A stretch of 64,000 nt of DNA from Enoplolaimus lenunculus (taxonomy: Eukaryota; Nematoda; Enoplea; Enoplida; Thoracostomopsidae). The DNA lies in assembly GCA_030248215.1 (NCBI GenBank), contig JASANG010004020.1, positions 62,001-126,000 of the forward strand, written 5' to 3'. The notes beneath the pieces are model-generated. The model had not been told where the DNA came from and ran no database searches. It was given only the letters and a program-made list of their open reading frames with translations. Below are positions 44,401 through 57,800 of the stretch, one piece after another. Each line of letters opens with the position of its first letter. Position 1 is the stretch's first letter. The position numbers were made by a program, and so were the translations under genes.

Positions 44401-47400
44401 AAGTGTATAGGATTAAAATTCTAATTTTTCAGGGTCACGGGTTAACCCCACGTTATGAAGTCTTTGTGTGAGATAGAGCAGCGAGCGGAAGCGGAAAGTG
44501 CGAAGGGATGCTAAAAGGTTGAACTAAGCAAGAAAAACCAAAGTTCAACGATGGTTTAATTGCTTGTCTGATATATGCACGTTGCCCCAATTTTACTCAA
44601 TACAACAGAAAAACTGCGAACAACGTGCTCCAGGGGTTGTATTAATAGAGTTTAGACTAACTTTTTGTGCTTCAGCTTGTATTTTTCGATGGTATCAGTT
44701 CAGTTGAAAACGCGTGAAAGAGTGGTGTAAACAAACCTTGAGCTCCTCGTTTAATTGTTGAGCCACAGTCGCCGTCACCTGCTTCACTGTCAAGTTCGTT
44801 TAGCAACTGTTCATTCGATATGAGATCTTCACAGACGAATTTTATGCAATCAATCAATTTCGAGCAGTATTCTAAAACCGAAAGCAAACTATTAAAAAAC
44901 CAGTGTAGAAGTATAGACAACAGCGGTCAGTGAGGTGAACAATCACAAAAACACCATTTGAAACTTTGCTGTTTTCGAAATGTTTACTTTAATATGGATA
45001 CCCAATCGGGTAAAGGTACACAACAGGGCCGAATCGTTTTTCGAACAGGCTTTAAGAGGGCCCGTTTAAGCTTTAGACTAATTTTTTGTAAAAGATTAAG
45101 CTTAGGCTTAATCTTAGGCTTAGGAATGGGCTGATCCTTACGCTAGGCTTAGGCTTAGGCTTCGGCTTAGGAATGGGCTCATCCTTACGCTTAGGCTTAG
45201 ACTTAGGCTTCGGCTTAGGAATGGGCTCATTCTTACGATAGGCTTAGGAATATGCTTATACTACAGTTCCAGCCCTGTTCCATACATTGGCCCCGAATCA
45301 TAAACAAATTGCAAACAAGAACCAAGATTAATGTTGGAATCATGTTTTACAAACCGTAGATTAAACAGAACGTCGCCTGTTGCAGACTGATTTGAATTTT
45401 GATTGGTTTATATTTGTTACCTGCGTAAGATGGAGAAACGGATTGTGCCAGGTTGGACTCTGAGTTTATAAACTCAACAACTTCAGGTTCATTGATTTTG
45501 TGTATTTCACCAGTTCTGAGTTGCGTTGAATGAAATAAGGTCGATCCTTCAAGGGGTGCATCTGTCAAATGAACAACAATCATTATCAGACAAAATAAAT
45601 CTGCCAACTGCCACATTATCGCAACTCATTTCTCTTGCTTATTTGCAGGAAGTACAACATTCGTACAAAAAATTTTAAAACAATTATAAATTAATATTTG
45701 CCAATTCAACTAAATTCTAAGTCAGGCACCAACAAAACGTGGAATTCGCACGCGGCGTTCAAGTTTTGTGCTCAAGTGGTTGGTTAAAACAAGAGTGGAT
45801 GATGCATAGTGCAACAAGAGTCTGCAACTGGGTACATTCTGTGTAGAAAAGAATGTATTCGGCACGCGTTGCGTTTTCGCCCTACTCCCCTTTATCTAGA
45901 GGCGGTAAAACTAGGGCGAACCTTGACACTTTATGTATACGGAGTCAAACATGGTCCCATTATCGTTTAATTTAGGGGTATTCATGTCATAACGACCCCC
46001 TCTAAACAAGGGGGGGTTGACCATAAACGCAACGCCTGGTGGTACATTTGGTACCATGCAGAATCCCAAGAGTTGCACACTCTTGTCGTAATCCACTCTT
46101 GGTTAAAAAATGCGCATTTATTTGCACTATAAAAGTCAGAAACAGCAAAATTCAACGATAAAATGTTGCCAAATTTAAGTTTACCAGAACGGCTGTAGAT
46201 TCACTACGATTGAGACTGGTTGAAGTTTTCAAAAACCTTAACTGAATGGTACACCCCAGCACGTAATTTTCTAAATTGGCACAAAACTTATGTGTTTTTA
46301 AGTAAAAGACAGTAGGGTAAACTTGCGTTGTATGGTCAGTTTGCAAGTATGGTCACTTCTAACAAATTTTGAAATTTTACCAATTTTCAATGTGTAAATG
46401 TAAATATTTCTTTATGATTTACCACAGTATTGATTGGTTAGGCTTAGGCTTAGGCTTAGCAATATGCTTATAGTACTGTTCCGGCCCTGTTCTATACATG
46501 GGCCCGTATTATGTCTATATTAAGGTGATGTTGTGTCCATGCACTAAAAGTTGTGCTATGTGTTTTAGATATAACAACGTCAAAAGTGTTCGTATTAGGC
46601 AAGTTTAGCCTACACGACGTTGAAATTACCTAAATATTGAAGAATGTTCGGGTCTTTAACAATAATAATGGAAATTGAAAAACCGTGCATTTCCAAAGAA
46701 GTCATGTGCGTTCCACAAAACAGCCGTGAAATTGAAATATTTCTTTCATCTGAAAACAGGCAACAAAATTAAGTGAATCAGAATAGAAAACTACAAAAAC
46801 AACTCTAAGTAGTGCGAGCCCTGTATGCTAGAAAGATAGCAATTATTTAAAACTTCTATATAACTCTGACTATAAAGGCGATAATCCGACAAGTTTTTGA
46901 CTTCTCTAAAATGTATTTTGACTCATCATGCAAGCACAGGGCGGTCTATGAACCCACCAAGATGCTGCTCAATTCCCTACATCGACCGAGTATAAAAGCA
47001 GAACTTTGTATAAAAAGATTGTGTACTCATATGGCCAACTGCTTCTCAGATAACTTATACTAGTAATCTGTAGTTGCACACATGTGCAACTCTTTTAAAA
47101 TACACTGTTTTGGCATATTTTAAGAAGAAATTTTTCAAGCAAGTCTTTAATTAAGACTTGAAACTTGATTGATAATTGTGTATTCAATTCCAATACAAAT
47201 TTTTAGCCTGTGTGATCCGGTAGGAATGATGGACCCCGGGATCCATCACCCGCAGAGGAAAACACACGTCCCAAATTTATGGTTGCTTCGTCTTATAGAA
47301 TAACAACATAGAGAAAAAGTAAACAACAATCTTCTATCTTCATAATTTTTCACTTACAAGAATAGAAGCAAATTTGCGTGTGGAATACAAATCTGCTGGA

Positions 47401-50400
47401 ACGCTGCCTAAATACATATATGTGGCGTCCAGAATTAATATATACATATGTTGTTCAGAATTCGAATCCTACGTACGTATTATTTTAAACCTTATACCAG
47501 CGAGATATTAGTTTGTTAATACGGATCTCTTCCTACTGCAAATCAGCAAATGTTAACAATGGTTTCCAATGTTTGGATAATGTTTGACTGAAACAATCCG
47601 AAAGCTTAATATAAGATTCAAAAACGTACCAAGCCAATGATAAAGTTCTTTGCACACAATATTCAGTTCAATAACCGTTGTAGATCCCAAATTGTTAACC
47701 AAAGCAACAACTGTTTGTCCTTAAAAACGAATCAATTTTTGCTTATTTAATAAAATCAAACTGTCTTTAATTTTCACGACCATCTTGTGAATTTTGGTTC
47801 AGGATTTGTTAAAAAAATTCGGAGCCGTAGCCAAGAGGAGGCCCCCCTGGAAAAAATTTGGCCGCCCTTGGAACATTTTCAAACTTGCTTGCAAGTCATT
47901 GAAAACCCTTGTATGCCCCTCCAGAAAATTTTTTAGCTCCCCCTGGTACAGTGAGCTGGGTACGGGTGTGGAAAACTTTTTGTTTCTGTTTGAAATACAA
48001 AAAGCAACTTTCGAAATGTTTATTGAACGTAACTTGTTCCGAAAACTCTGACTGCAACCCTGCGTGTAAGTGAAAATATTTATGATTCGCGAAGTTGATA
48101 TTGAAATGTAGCGGAAATTGAATGCATCGGCATTTTGACAGTTTGCTCAACTGTGGTGATACACAGTAATTGTATCACAGCCAGTGCGGTTAAATTTCGT
48201 CGCCAAAGCTAAAAGATTTAGCACTTAAACAGGAATGTCGTTTATCGGCAAAGTAACTACGGCGGTGTTCCGTGTGACGGGCGGCATGGCGCATTTCATA
48301 AATTTTGCATTCACATAAGGCGTGTGCTGAGTGGTGGTGAATATAGTGCAACTATTGAAATGATCCCAACAGATCCATGAATGCGCTGTAATAGTTGGAA
48401 TAGAGAAATTTTGTTATACCGTCGGCAAGCAATGGATATACGATACCTTTCGCTAGCGGCAGCCCAGAGCCAGAATCTGATTTGGTCATATGTTGCATCA
48501 TTTTATCGACAATTTCACGGGCATTTGAGACTTTCATTCGTTCAATTCCTCGCTCACCATGAACTCCAAGACCAAGTTCCATTTCATCGTGGGCCATGTG
48601 AAACAGTTTGCCGCCTCCAGGCAAACTGCACGATGATAGGCTGACACCGATCGTTCCTTAAACTACACCAAGGTCCACTTTACTTCGCACAAACTTAAAC
48701 CTGAGCCGGAGTTATGCCAAAATATGATAAGTTCAAAAAGTGTAAGAGAAGTGGAAAAAATCACCACAACATTTATGGACCTCAGTTTCACTGCAAGATT
48801 CTTTGCATAAGTTGAACTTTGTGTAAAATGAACAATTCGGCCAATCACATTCAATCTTATAAAATCACCTTCATAGCACAAAATGAAAGTTTTCAATAAT
48901 TAATGTGGCTGATGTTTGCATCGATTGAAAAGGTACATCGTATTTACATGTAACATAACTTTTTCAACAAACATTTAAATTTTTATTTTACTTTGTTTTA
49001 TTGAACCATACATAAACTCGGAAGTGCAAAGTCATACCTGTTATCCCGAGTAAAGTCTCACAGTATTCACAAATTTCGTCCAATGATTTACCCGCTTCAG
49101 CCATTGCGCCAGCGATCTAAAACAACCAAATTCTATTTTAGCCTTCACAATTCACATATTTGCTTGCTAATAATATAACCCAGGTTTGCACTGTCGTACA
49201 GATATGTTCATTGTTGTTGTTCAGTTAATACTGGAACAGCAAATGCAGTTTGTTAAAATACACAATCTTTTCTCACATTTGTTAAAAATCAATAGATTAA
49301 TTGTGGAAAAAGAAAAAATTTTAAGACAAAATTGTCTTTACTTTGCTGGACAAACAAAGCAACAATTAAATATCCTCGAAATGTTCACATTTGTTGGTTG
49401 ATCTGCTAAGCCCAATGGCATACTTACCAATTTATAGAAAACTAAAATTGCATATACCAACACCGGATAAAATGACAAGAGCGTGCAACTCTTGCGGTCC
49501 CGCATGGTACAAAATGTACCACTGAGTGTTGCGTTTTTGGCCGACCCCCCTCTTGTTTACAGGGGAGTCGTTATCACATAAATACCCCTAAATTAAATTA
49601 TAAGGGAACCATGTTTGATGCCGCATACATAAAATTCCAGGGTTCGCACCGGTTGCGCCCCCCTCTCAATAAAAGGAGGTGGGGCAAAAAGGCAACGCGT
49701 GCCGAATACGTTCTTTTCTACACAGAATGTACTCAGTTGCAGACTCTTGTTGAATATCGATTATCCACTCTTGCTTTACTTATTTGCTTATGTTTATTAG
49801 TATGGTGACCAATGTAAAGAACAGGGGCGGAACAGTAACATAAGCATATTCATAAGCCTAAACCTAAGCCTAAGCCAGGCAAAAAATGAGTATAAAGCTT
49901 AAACGTACTTCCCATAGGAAAACCTTCCGACCCTGGTCTTTACATGGGCCAATATGGTAATACGGTCTAGAACATCGGTTAGTTTTAAAAATGTTATATT
50001 GGTGGTCAATGTCATTTCTATGTGTAATGTTATGCAAAAATTAAGATTTTTAGTCGAAAAGCACGTACATTAAAGCGGCAACAGATAAAAACAACCGATT
50101 GTTTTAGTTTTAAAGCTAACGTGAAATTAGTTTGACTTTGTAAATTCGTTTTTTTGCCAGAATCTAAATACCATACACTTCTTGCAGTTTACAAGAAGAC
50201 AACTTGTTTTTCTGATTGAGATATAAGATAATAATTAATCAAAGGATAATTTGATTAAAAATACCTTCAGTAACAAGGATCCACCTGCAAGACCTCGACG
50301 TCCAGCAGTACGATCAGGTGACGTAAGCGCTGTATCTTCATTGACAACTATCGTTTTAATGGGGATATCACAACTGTCCGGTTGTCGTCGAAATCGTTCA

Positions 50401-52159
50401 ATCGCCAAACCAAAATTAATTCGATCGCCAGTATAATTAAATATGAACACTAAGATTCCAGCTGAAATACCAGCTGAATGTTGCATTTTCCTTCAGTGGT
50501 GGTAACCTTGCATTGGCGTAGCCCCAATGTCAATTCGAGAAGGTATTTAACTTCATTTAGATACTTTTTTGGATCTCTATAATCCAGAAGGTAATTCGCA
50601 AGTTTGCTAAAAATTTTAATTTTTGCTCGTCTCTATAAATTTTGACAAGACATATAACCATTGTATTTCTTTTGTTTGCGTACGCCCCTGTCGGTGTGTC
50701 ATTTGTCCTGGGACATCCTAATGAAAATACCTTTGTCAAGTAGAGACATTAATCCATAACTATTCGACAATTATATTTTAAGAATGAATATGCTAGTGGT
50801 TTTATAGTACGGATCGTTCAAATGTAAATCTCGGTATCCGAACCAGCAAGCTATTCACATCATCAAATTTCTATATTGGATGGTAGCTGTGGAGCGGTTG
50901 ACATACTTATTTGCTAGGCGCATCCTTATGGCATATACATAATCTTAATCATTAATATATGACGTACCCCCAAGGTCCACTTAATATCAAGTTTGTTGTA
51001 CCTGGATTTCGAACTGCACGAAGAGCAGTAAATACATCATCTGCGGGCGGAGATGTAAACACTGGTCCAGCAACAGCTGCAGTTAATCCACCTCGTCCAA
51101 TATGACCTGTATTTATTTTAACAACAGCTGTAATCAGCATATTTAAATGCAAACAATAAAAGTAAATTTTAAATTCTCGGATCTTTTGTATTTTTTAAAT
51201 TTTTAACTGCCGGCAGTTTGCTTAAAAACTGTTGTAATTTCAAATTTTTGCGTTTATTTGAACGTCTTCAGCGTGACATCTCCGGATCATCCGGATCATC
51301 CCACATTCAAATTTAAATTTTTAAACAAAATCACATTTTTCAGCAAATGTTTATGTGCCCGTCCCATGTATCGAAACAACAATTTCACCACAGCTGAATT
51401 TTATTGTAACAAAGTAACTCGGCATTACTGTTGTACATATTCAAGCCTGTAACTTGCTCACCTTTCCAAGGAACTGTAACATTTTTGGATGGGTATACAG
51501 GGTTGCCTTTGATATACCAAACAAGTAATGTTGAAATGCTTCTAGAAAAATCAGCCCCACAGGGACCCCTTACTGGTCTTCGGCAACGTTTGCTGAATCG
51601 GCAGCCAGCGAGTTAAGCGTTTGGTATGCACCTTTACATTCCAACTTTAGGCCCCTATCAACTGTTAGTTTGTAAAACGTGTCAATATTTCTCCGTTCCA
51701 TCAATCCTTGATTGTACCTGCAAACATTGGTTCGTGTCCAGACCCTCCACCAGCCACCAACAGAACTTTGTTGTTACTTTTCGCTGCATCAACATCGCGT
51801 CGAATAAGAATATTTCGATCCTATCAAACACAACCGAATCAGAACTTACGACTTATATTCACTTTGTACATTTTACCATTTAATAAAACTTTAATGAATA
51901 GTTTGTACAAACAAAGGTTTGTCTTAGGCTCCGGCAGAAGCTGTTGCGCCTTTATTTGGACACTGCGTTAAAAATGTACAATGTTAATATGAAAATGTCT
52001 TTAAGAGGCCGTATTTAATATTGCTCGCACGCAAATAAAACCAACCTTGATCAACGTAACATGCGGATTAGCGATTGCGAATCCTTGAAGGCTCTCACTG
52101 ACACATGATTTCGGACTATTAACTGCTTTTGGTACAACTAACGTTTGTGCATTATTCAT
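41429..52159 (-). CDS. TKFC: Triokinase / dihydroxyacetone kinase (FMN cyclase)
   Basis: Fourteen minus-strand exons: 52159-52046, 51820-51718, 51106-51002, 50461-50265, 49116-49038, 48656-48447, 47719-47630, 46749-46630, 45561-45421, 44871-44737, 44056-43944, 43438-43295, 42368-42279, 41581-41429. All phases match, giving 597 residues (human about 575). The enzyme phosphorylates dihydroxyacetone and glyceraldehyde with ATP; animal forms also make cyclic FMN from FAD. DhaK domain: GGGSGHEP at about 62-69, NYTGDRINF, and the substrate-binding His near 232 in LGLGVHGERG. DhaL domain: Mg/ATP aspartates in ELDSEAGDGDCGST (about 412-425), TGGTSGA, KPGDRTM and the C-terminal SAGRASYIG. No key residue is missing. 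Exon 4 has an alternative in-phase acceptor 12 bases upstream. Introns are loaded with repeats; eight of thirteen are phase 1. Cytosolic; no signal peptide. Confidence 0.97.
41605..42115. repeat. About 500-bp dispersed repeat, copy 3 (inverted), in triokinase intron
   Basis: It carries the inverse of phrases in the 31320 and 39160 copies, for example TTAAACAGCTCAGAAATTCG. It lies in the last triokinase intron. Confidence 0.65.
42664..42852. mobile_element. TTAGGC-cored MITE in triokinase intron
   Basis: Left CATGTAAAGATCAGGAGCGG, right TTACGTCCCTGTTCTATAC; GGCTTAGACTTAGG and CTTAGGCTTACGCTGAGG runs between. Confidence 0.8.
42984..43209 (+). repeat. tRNA-like repeat in triokinase intron
   Basis: TTTAACCCTTTAACTCATA at the left, TGTGAGAAACGGTTAA at the right. 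It shares CTCGGGCTCGAGCGTCAAGC with the 4891 and 33354 copies. The B box is degraded. Confidence 0.6.
44159..44460. repeat. Cluster of GGGGTTAAC palindromes
   Basis: CCTGGGGTTAACGAACGGC faces GCCACTCGTTAACCC. A second GGGGTTAACAC and a third GGGTTAACCCCACG follow, around a 23-bp inverted pair of AAACTAAACACA and TGTGTTTAGTTTG. It lies in a triokinase intron and may be an inverted-repeat element of a separate family. Confidence 0.45.
45021..45292. mobile_element. TTAGGC-cored MITE in triokinase intron, partly expanded
   Basis: AACAGGGCCGAATCG at the left and CAGCCCTGTTCCATAC at the right. The interior repeats a GGAATGGGCTCATCCTTACG plus GCTTAGGCTTAGGC block about three times, a smaller version of the 53-bp expansion at 21079. 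Confidence 0.8.
45788..46106. mobile_element. ACAAGAGTGTGCAACT-type MITE in triokinase intron
   Basis: AACAAGAGTCTGCAACTGGG at the left and GTTGCACACTCTTGT at the right, with outer AAGAGTGGAT and ATCCACTCTTG. Same family as 16620 and 49470. Confidence 0.75.
46435..46503. repeat. Half copy of the TTAGGC-cored MITE
   Basis: Three GGCTTA units, then GCAATATGCTTATAGTACTG and CGGCCCTGTTCTATACATGG. The left half is absent. Confidence 0.7.
47075..47417. repeat. Single arm of the fold-back element of 52373-53143
   Basis: It begins with a small hairpin GTTGCACACATGTGCAAC. It then follows the right arm of the 52373-53143 palindrome through GCCTGTGTGATCCGGTAGG and GGACCCCGGGATCC to GGAACGCTGCCTAAAT. 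The opposite arm is missing. It is in a triokinase intron. Confidence 0.75.
49470..49790. mobile_element. ACAAGAGTGTGCAACT-type MITE in triokinase intron
   Basis: GACAAGAGCGTGCAACTC at the left, GTTGCAGACTCTTGTTG then ATCCACTCTTG at the right, with GTACAAAATGTACC near the left end. Confidence 0.75.
49812..49953. mobile_element. TTAGGC-cored MITE in triokinase intron (reverse)
   Basis: CAATGTAAAGAACAGGGGCG at the left, TTCCGACCCTGGTCTTTACA at the right, with CCTAAACCTAAGCCTAAGCC between. It lies 22 bp from the preceding MITE. Confidence 0.8.
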
Positions 52160-52372
52160 TTTAAATTTGCAAAATAATAATCATAAATATATTTTGCTCA
52201 ATGTAAAGGAAACTGAAATTATCTCTGCCCGGTGTAATGCCAATAACGGCGAAAAGAACATTAGCTATTAGAAAAACTCTTTTGAATTTATGTTCAAAGT
52301 GTAGTTCTGGTTTGAGAAATAGGCTTGTGACCTCATATCCGGTCGATATCTGAGCATTTAATACCATGTACG

Positions 52373-53143
52373 TATTTTGGGCAGCCTTCCAACAGATTTG
52401 TATTCCATATGCAAATTTTCTTCTATACTTCTAAATGCTAACTTATGAAGATAGAAGATTGTTTACTTTTTCTTTATGTTATTCTATATGACGAAGCCTG
52501 TTTCCTTCATGCGTATATTTTAACATGTATCTAATTTGTATATTGTCGTAAGCAGCATCAATATGGGACGCGTATTTTCCTCTACGGATGGTAGATCCCG
52601 GTGGCCAACATTTCTATCGGAGCCACACAGGCTAATAATTTGCATTGGAATTGAATGCACAATTGTCAATCAAGTTTCAAGGCTGAATGACAGACTTTCT
52701 TGAACAAATAATTCTAAAGTGTTTTAAGAGAGTTGCACGTGTGTGTGTGCAACTCTCTTAAAATACATTATGCTTTTGCATATGTTTAGAAGGATTTGTT
52801 CAAACAAGTCTGTACTTAAGCTTTAAAACTTGATTTATAATTGTGTATTCTATTCCAACAGAAACGTTTTAGCCTGTGTGAGTCCGGTAGGACTGATGGA
52901 CCCCGGGATTCACCACCCGTATAGAAACATCCGCATCCCAAATTAATGCCTGCTTACGACAATATACAAATTACATACATGTTAAAATATACGCATGAAG
53001 CAAACACACTTCGTCTTATTAGAATAAAACACAAACAAAAAGTAAACTATAGTTCACTATCTTCCGAATTTTTCACTTAGAAGTATAAAAGCAAATTTGA
53101 ATATGGATACACAAATCTGCCGGAACGCTGCCTAAAATATGGC
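52373..53143. mobile_element. Giant fold-back palindrome, about 370-bp arms
   Basis: Outer ends TATTTTGGGCAGC...TTCC and GGAACGCTGCCTAAAATA pair. The arms then match along their length, including CATGCGTATATTTTAACATG with its inverse, TTGTATATTGTCGTAAGCAG, and a turn at GAGAGTTGCACGTG / TGTGTGCAACTCTC near 52735-52755. No coding sequence. It lies just upstream of the triokinase start codon (52159), in the presumed promoter region. Confidence 0.85.
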
Positions 53144-53144
53144 C

Positions 53145-54840
53145 AAAATAGGGACAGTGTGGTTTTACAAAATCTCTCGAGGGAAACGGGCGAAAAGCCA
53201 GCGCATTCTTTGAATTAATGTTTTTAAGTTTATACCAAAAACATTTATTCAGGTGGGATTTTACGGGTGTCAGCGACACCTCGATTTCTTTAAGGGCGTC
53301 GACTGACACCATAGACCCCTCCTGTTAACGTGTGTCCGACCATGTACTAAAATTGCTCGCATGCCGAACTTTTTTGGACTTCTTACCTGTTCAGTTGGCT
53401 ATACGGGCCATAAGACCCAAAAGCATATATGCAATTGAAGTTTGTGCCATAAGCAAAATGCATAACTCAAATGAGATGTATATACATGCGTTAATGCATA
53501 ACATGCAGACATGCACTGAATTACACACAGTAGTTAAAGTAAATCAACGTACGAGTGCAAACATGAAACTGACAAAAACGTTTATAAGTCAGCACCTGTG
53601 TTTATGTGCATGCAGGTCTGCAGCAGGCATCTCGACAGTTGGTCGCCTGATAACTCGTCGAGCGACTCGTTTTATTCGGGAATTTCATTGACTCCAAAAT
53701 TCGTTATCCATAACTATGCTTAGGCTTAGGCTTAGTCTTGTGATTACGCTTATGATATGTTCTGATTGATTCATAGACTCTAGGACACTGCTGGGCTACA
53801 AGTTGTTGGACGACAAATTGTCGCAGATGTCCCATAACTATAGCTCACTTTGTTAGTAAAACTAAAAAATTTTCAGGATGGGTATGCAAGGGTTTTAGCT
53901 CCCCTGTCCCCTCTCTGGCTACGGGCCCGTGTGTATGACATTAAACTTCAAACGAAACCTTTCCACTGTGCAATGATAATGAACGGAAAAATACTTATGC
54001 TTAGGCTACGACCTTGGTCGGCATTCCCAATCTACCTTATAACATTACAACCAATAAACGACACCCACCTCAAAAGCCGTGGTACAACTATTTACTGTTG
54101 TGGTTACAAAACAAATATTGTAAAACTCGTGATAAAAGTAAGATATTTGCTGGAAGGAACATGTTAAATGCAAAGATGTATGTTGTATTTACAACCAGCA
54201 AAAACTGCATCTGCAACAAGCCGCTCATATCAGCGGAAAATGTACGAAACCAAATAAAAAATTGCAAACTTCTGCCTGTAACAAAAATAAAACTATTAAC
54301 CATAGAGATAGTTTCCGTTTTGCAAAATCAATTTGCAGATTAACCTGGTTGTACTGTGTGTGACACAAGTTTTATGTTGCGTTCATTTATTATGGTTTCA
54401 ATGCAAAACATCGTATTTACTTTGATGGGTAAGTATCGCAAAACTGTAATGTCGACCCTTGACTTGACACTACACGTTTTCAATGTCAATGATATTTCAG
54501 TGACTGGGCTCTCGTAAAGTCCCCACACACACTTGGGCTTAGGTTTAGACTTTAGCAAAATGATTATCTATCCTAAACATAGCCTTAAATGTGAGGGAAA
54601 AGTGTAGCAGACAGGGTTGTTGGCCGGAAAAAAATTACCGGAAAAATGGTTTTTTTACATTTTTCCATTTTTTTCTGAAGGGGGTGGAAAAATGGAAAAG
54701 ACGGAAAAATATTAAACGATTCTTAAATATAATTAGAGCTTAGCGCTTTCTCACATGAATATTTTAAATTTTTTTGAGGCATTTAAGTAAAATTATTTCT
54801 TAATATTTATTTGATTAAGTTATGTTTTGCTTCAATTTAA
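53145..54840. other. No gene assigned; decayed repeats
   Basis: A TTAGGC-type fragment lies at about 53715-53745 and another at about 54528-54560. A CTGGCTACGGGCCC phrase at about 53915 recurs near 6340. A plus-strand frame at 53332-53691 stays open for 119 codons but has no recognisable domain. The missing first exon of the cysteine-rich gene probably lies here. Confidence 0.35.
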
Positions 54841-54850
54841 CTGGTGTTAG

Positions 54851-57800
54851 GTCCTATATACCCACATTTGAGACTACGGGTTCAAGATGCAGCATGGTTG
54901 TTTTTGTTATTTTTAGTTGCTTCGGCGTCCATGATACTGTATTGTGATGCTGTTTGTGACGTAAACCATCTAAAGTCTTGTTTGAAAAGTTTCGCTGTTC
55001 AAACTGATTTACCGAATGCCACATTCCCATTGTCTGCAGAAAAGTTTGTCCAATATTTGATTCGCAAAGTTGAACGCCAGAAATCCGATGGATACATAAT
55101 GATCTGTGCGTACGTATTTGTATTTTACGCCGACAGTAAGTTTTACGAACCTAAGTTACTGCTGAGTCGGTTGGGACAGGAGGGACAGCTTCGAGCTTAG
55201 TTTTTTGCTGGGTTGGTCGGACAACTGAGAGCCCAAGTTTTCATGGTTCGATCGAGACAGGAGGGTCAGCTTCGAGCTTACGTTATCGCTGGGTAAGTCA
55301 GGACAGCATCGTACCCAGGGGTACACTTATGCCCACGCCTACATCGGAGTTTAAAGCTAAGCTAAGCCTAGGCCTATATCTACGGTTTTAGTTGAACGGT
55401 GTTAAAATTTCCGCAGTCAGATGGTTGGCAAATAGCAATGGTCAAACAACTGATTTGTCGCCGTCCCAAATCGTTGTGTTTTATAGGTTTAGTAGCCGCC
55501 TTTCCTCGGCACTTACAAATATTGGTGTGTAAAGGGTGTCGGGGTAGGTTTCGTCTAGGGTCCATCACACTTGCAGTGGTTAGCCACTAACTAAATTTGC
55601 GCGCACCTCAGCCAAATTCCAGCTGAGTCATCTCAAACCCAAGGATAAAGCAATCAAGGTGCCACATAATCCAATGTAAAAATCACCTCGACTACATTAT
55701 ACTGCGGTACCGAAAAGGAAGGAAACAACAAACAATGTGGAGACCAAGAAACACGCTTAGAAGTGTGTATAAACCCAAGCCAAGCCGGATTGTGTAAGCT
55801 CTGAGGGGTTCAGAACGAGGCAAATTCAGCTGTTGTGTCCCTTAATAATAGTACTTACAAGCCGCTAAAGTGTGACCCAGATAATAACAAACAGCTTGAA
55901 CCAGTCACACATTCCGCAGTAGTACATGCCTAGTGCTACTCTCATAATTCACTATCAATTCCAATCAACACCCAAAACCTTGTGTGCGCACAAATACAGT
56001 CTCTACGGAACTAAATCTTCAAGAACCAGTTTACACAAATTCAGAACTCACTGGACAGAACAGCCACAATCCAGTGGCCACGCGTACAGGGCCCTGCTTT
56101 CATTAAGATGTAACACAACAGGTTCCTGCGGCTCGCAGTGCCTTTCCACATTAGAACGTGTCTGTCTCTGGCTCAGAAACTAAATTTTCCAGCTTCCTGA
56201 CCCATGGTTGGCATTGTACCTTTCCAATCGTTGTCAGCAATTTGAACATAATTGGTTTAGTCAAACGTCTGATTTTGCGATTTTGCGAAAAATTTAACGC
56301 CAACTCAGCTCTGCATGCTGCGTTGAATGATATTAATGTTATTTAACTTTTTGAAAATAATTTTTGGCTCCCGGGGGGGACTGAAGCATTAAAAAATTGA
56401 ATATTTCAAAAATTCACATTTAGGCATGGAATGATCAGGCGAGGTCATGAGAAGCTCAAATATATTAAAATTTTCAAAATTCAACGACGGGTAGCGTGCA
56501 GTTCTTAGACAATTGAGTCTACTTTAGGAATGGTGACAATTTCTACAATTGTATGGGTGATCAACGAACTGATTGCGAAAATGTTGAAGCTTTTCAGCAG
56601 GCAGGATTTGATGAACAAAATGCTCTCGCAACACTTGCACTTGGAGCCCAAATTGATTACATATGCACCGCTGGTTTTGATGGTAGGTTCCGGTGTAAAA
56701 CCAGTGGCAGATACACCACTTTCCGGTGGGGAGGATTTCTTTTATCTTCTGAAATTTTAGTTTATTAAGCACATATTTAGAGCAAATCTTTTGAGAATAC
56801 ATTGACGCATCGGGCCGAAGGCGCAAATTTGCTGAATATGTGTTGTAGCCTCGCCGTAATTTAGCTAAAATGGCTATAACACATTTTTGAGCTCCAGTTG
56901 ACAAAGTATATAGTCAACCTGAGCTCTCCTTTTGTCTCCGGCAGAAAACGGATCTCCGGCTCCCGTAGAACTTTTGCCGGCGGTTCCGGTAATTTTGGTA
57001 GCGAAATTTTTTCATAGCTTTACAAAACTCGCATCGTTGAGTGCGTTTGGCTATGTTTTGAAGCAGTCTTGAGAAGAAATTATCGGGATTTGTTTAAAAA
57101 TAAGCCTAAACCACAATTTTTGTTGCATATTGCCAGATGAACCATTTGCGCCGCACAATTTTCGGGTAGGCAGTGTCGATGGGAGCCTCGATCTGCCACT
57201 GAGTACACCGGGTTATCTTATGCTTTCTAAAAACAGATTTTGGACGAGGTACCGAAAGTTAGGAAGCAAAATTTTTTCTCATTCTTAAAGTTGTGTTGTT
57301 CAATCAATCTCTTGTGCTTTGTTACGGCTGTGACCAACGACTACCCTGCGAACAAATCCGAGATGGTATTTTTACGGGTGCGTTTGCTGCTGTCGGTCTT
57401 TTACCTTATACAAGTTACTTGTGTGGAGGATGTCAAAGTCACCCTGGCGTAATATTGGGTTTTGAGAATCGCATAATCTGTCATGAACGCTCACATGCAT
57501 ATATAGGTCGAACCCGTACCAATGAGCTTTTATCCTTCAACTGGTCGCTTGCTTCCATCTCTCCTACTGAAACTTAAGTTATCGGCGTGTTGAGCACATG
57601 AGTGAACTGCTCGATGGTTTCATTAGGGTTGTTGGTACCATGGGCGATTCACAGGCGATCCTGACAGCTTTTAAATCATATGCATTGGATGAATTTTGTA
57701 TTTTTCATTTCATATCGAACAATTGCGTGTAGCAGGGTACAACAAGAGATCTGCCTCCGGCTCAGGTAGAATTTTTGCCGGAGGTTTCGGCACTTTCGGT

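Noticed and set aside
53332-53691. 119-codon plus-strand frame
   Set aside because: No domain, no splice partner found, and composition close to the flanks.
57240-57577. Two overlapping plus-strand frames with some cysteines
   Set aside because: They lie in an intron of the cysteine-rich gene; joining them breaks the phase that the flanking exons support, and no domain is recognisable.
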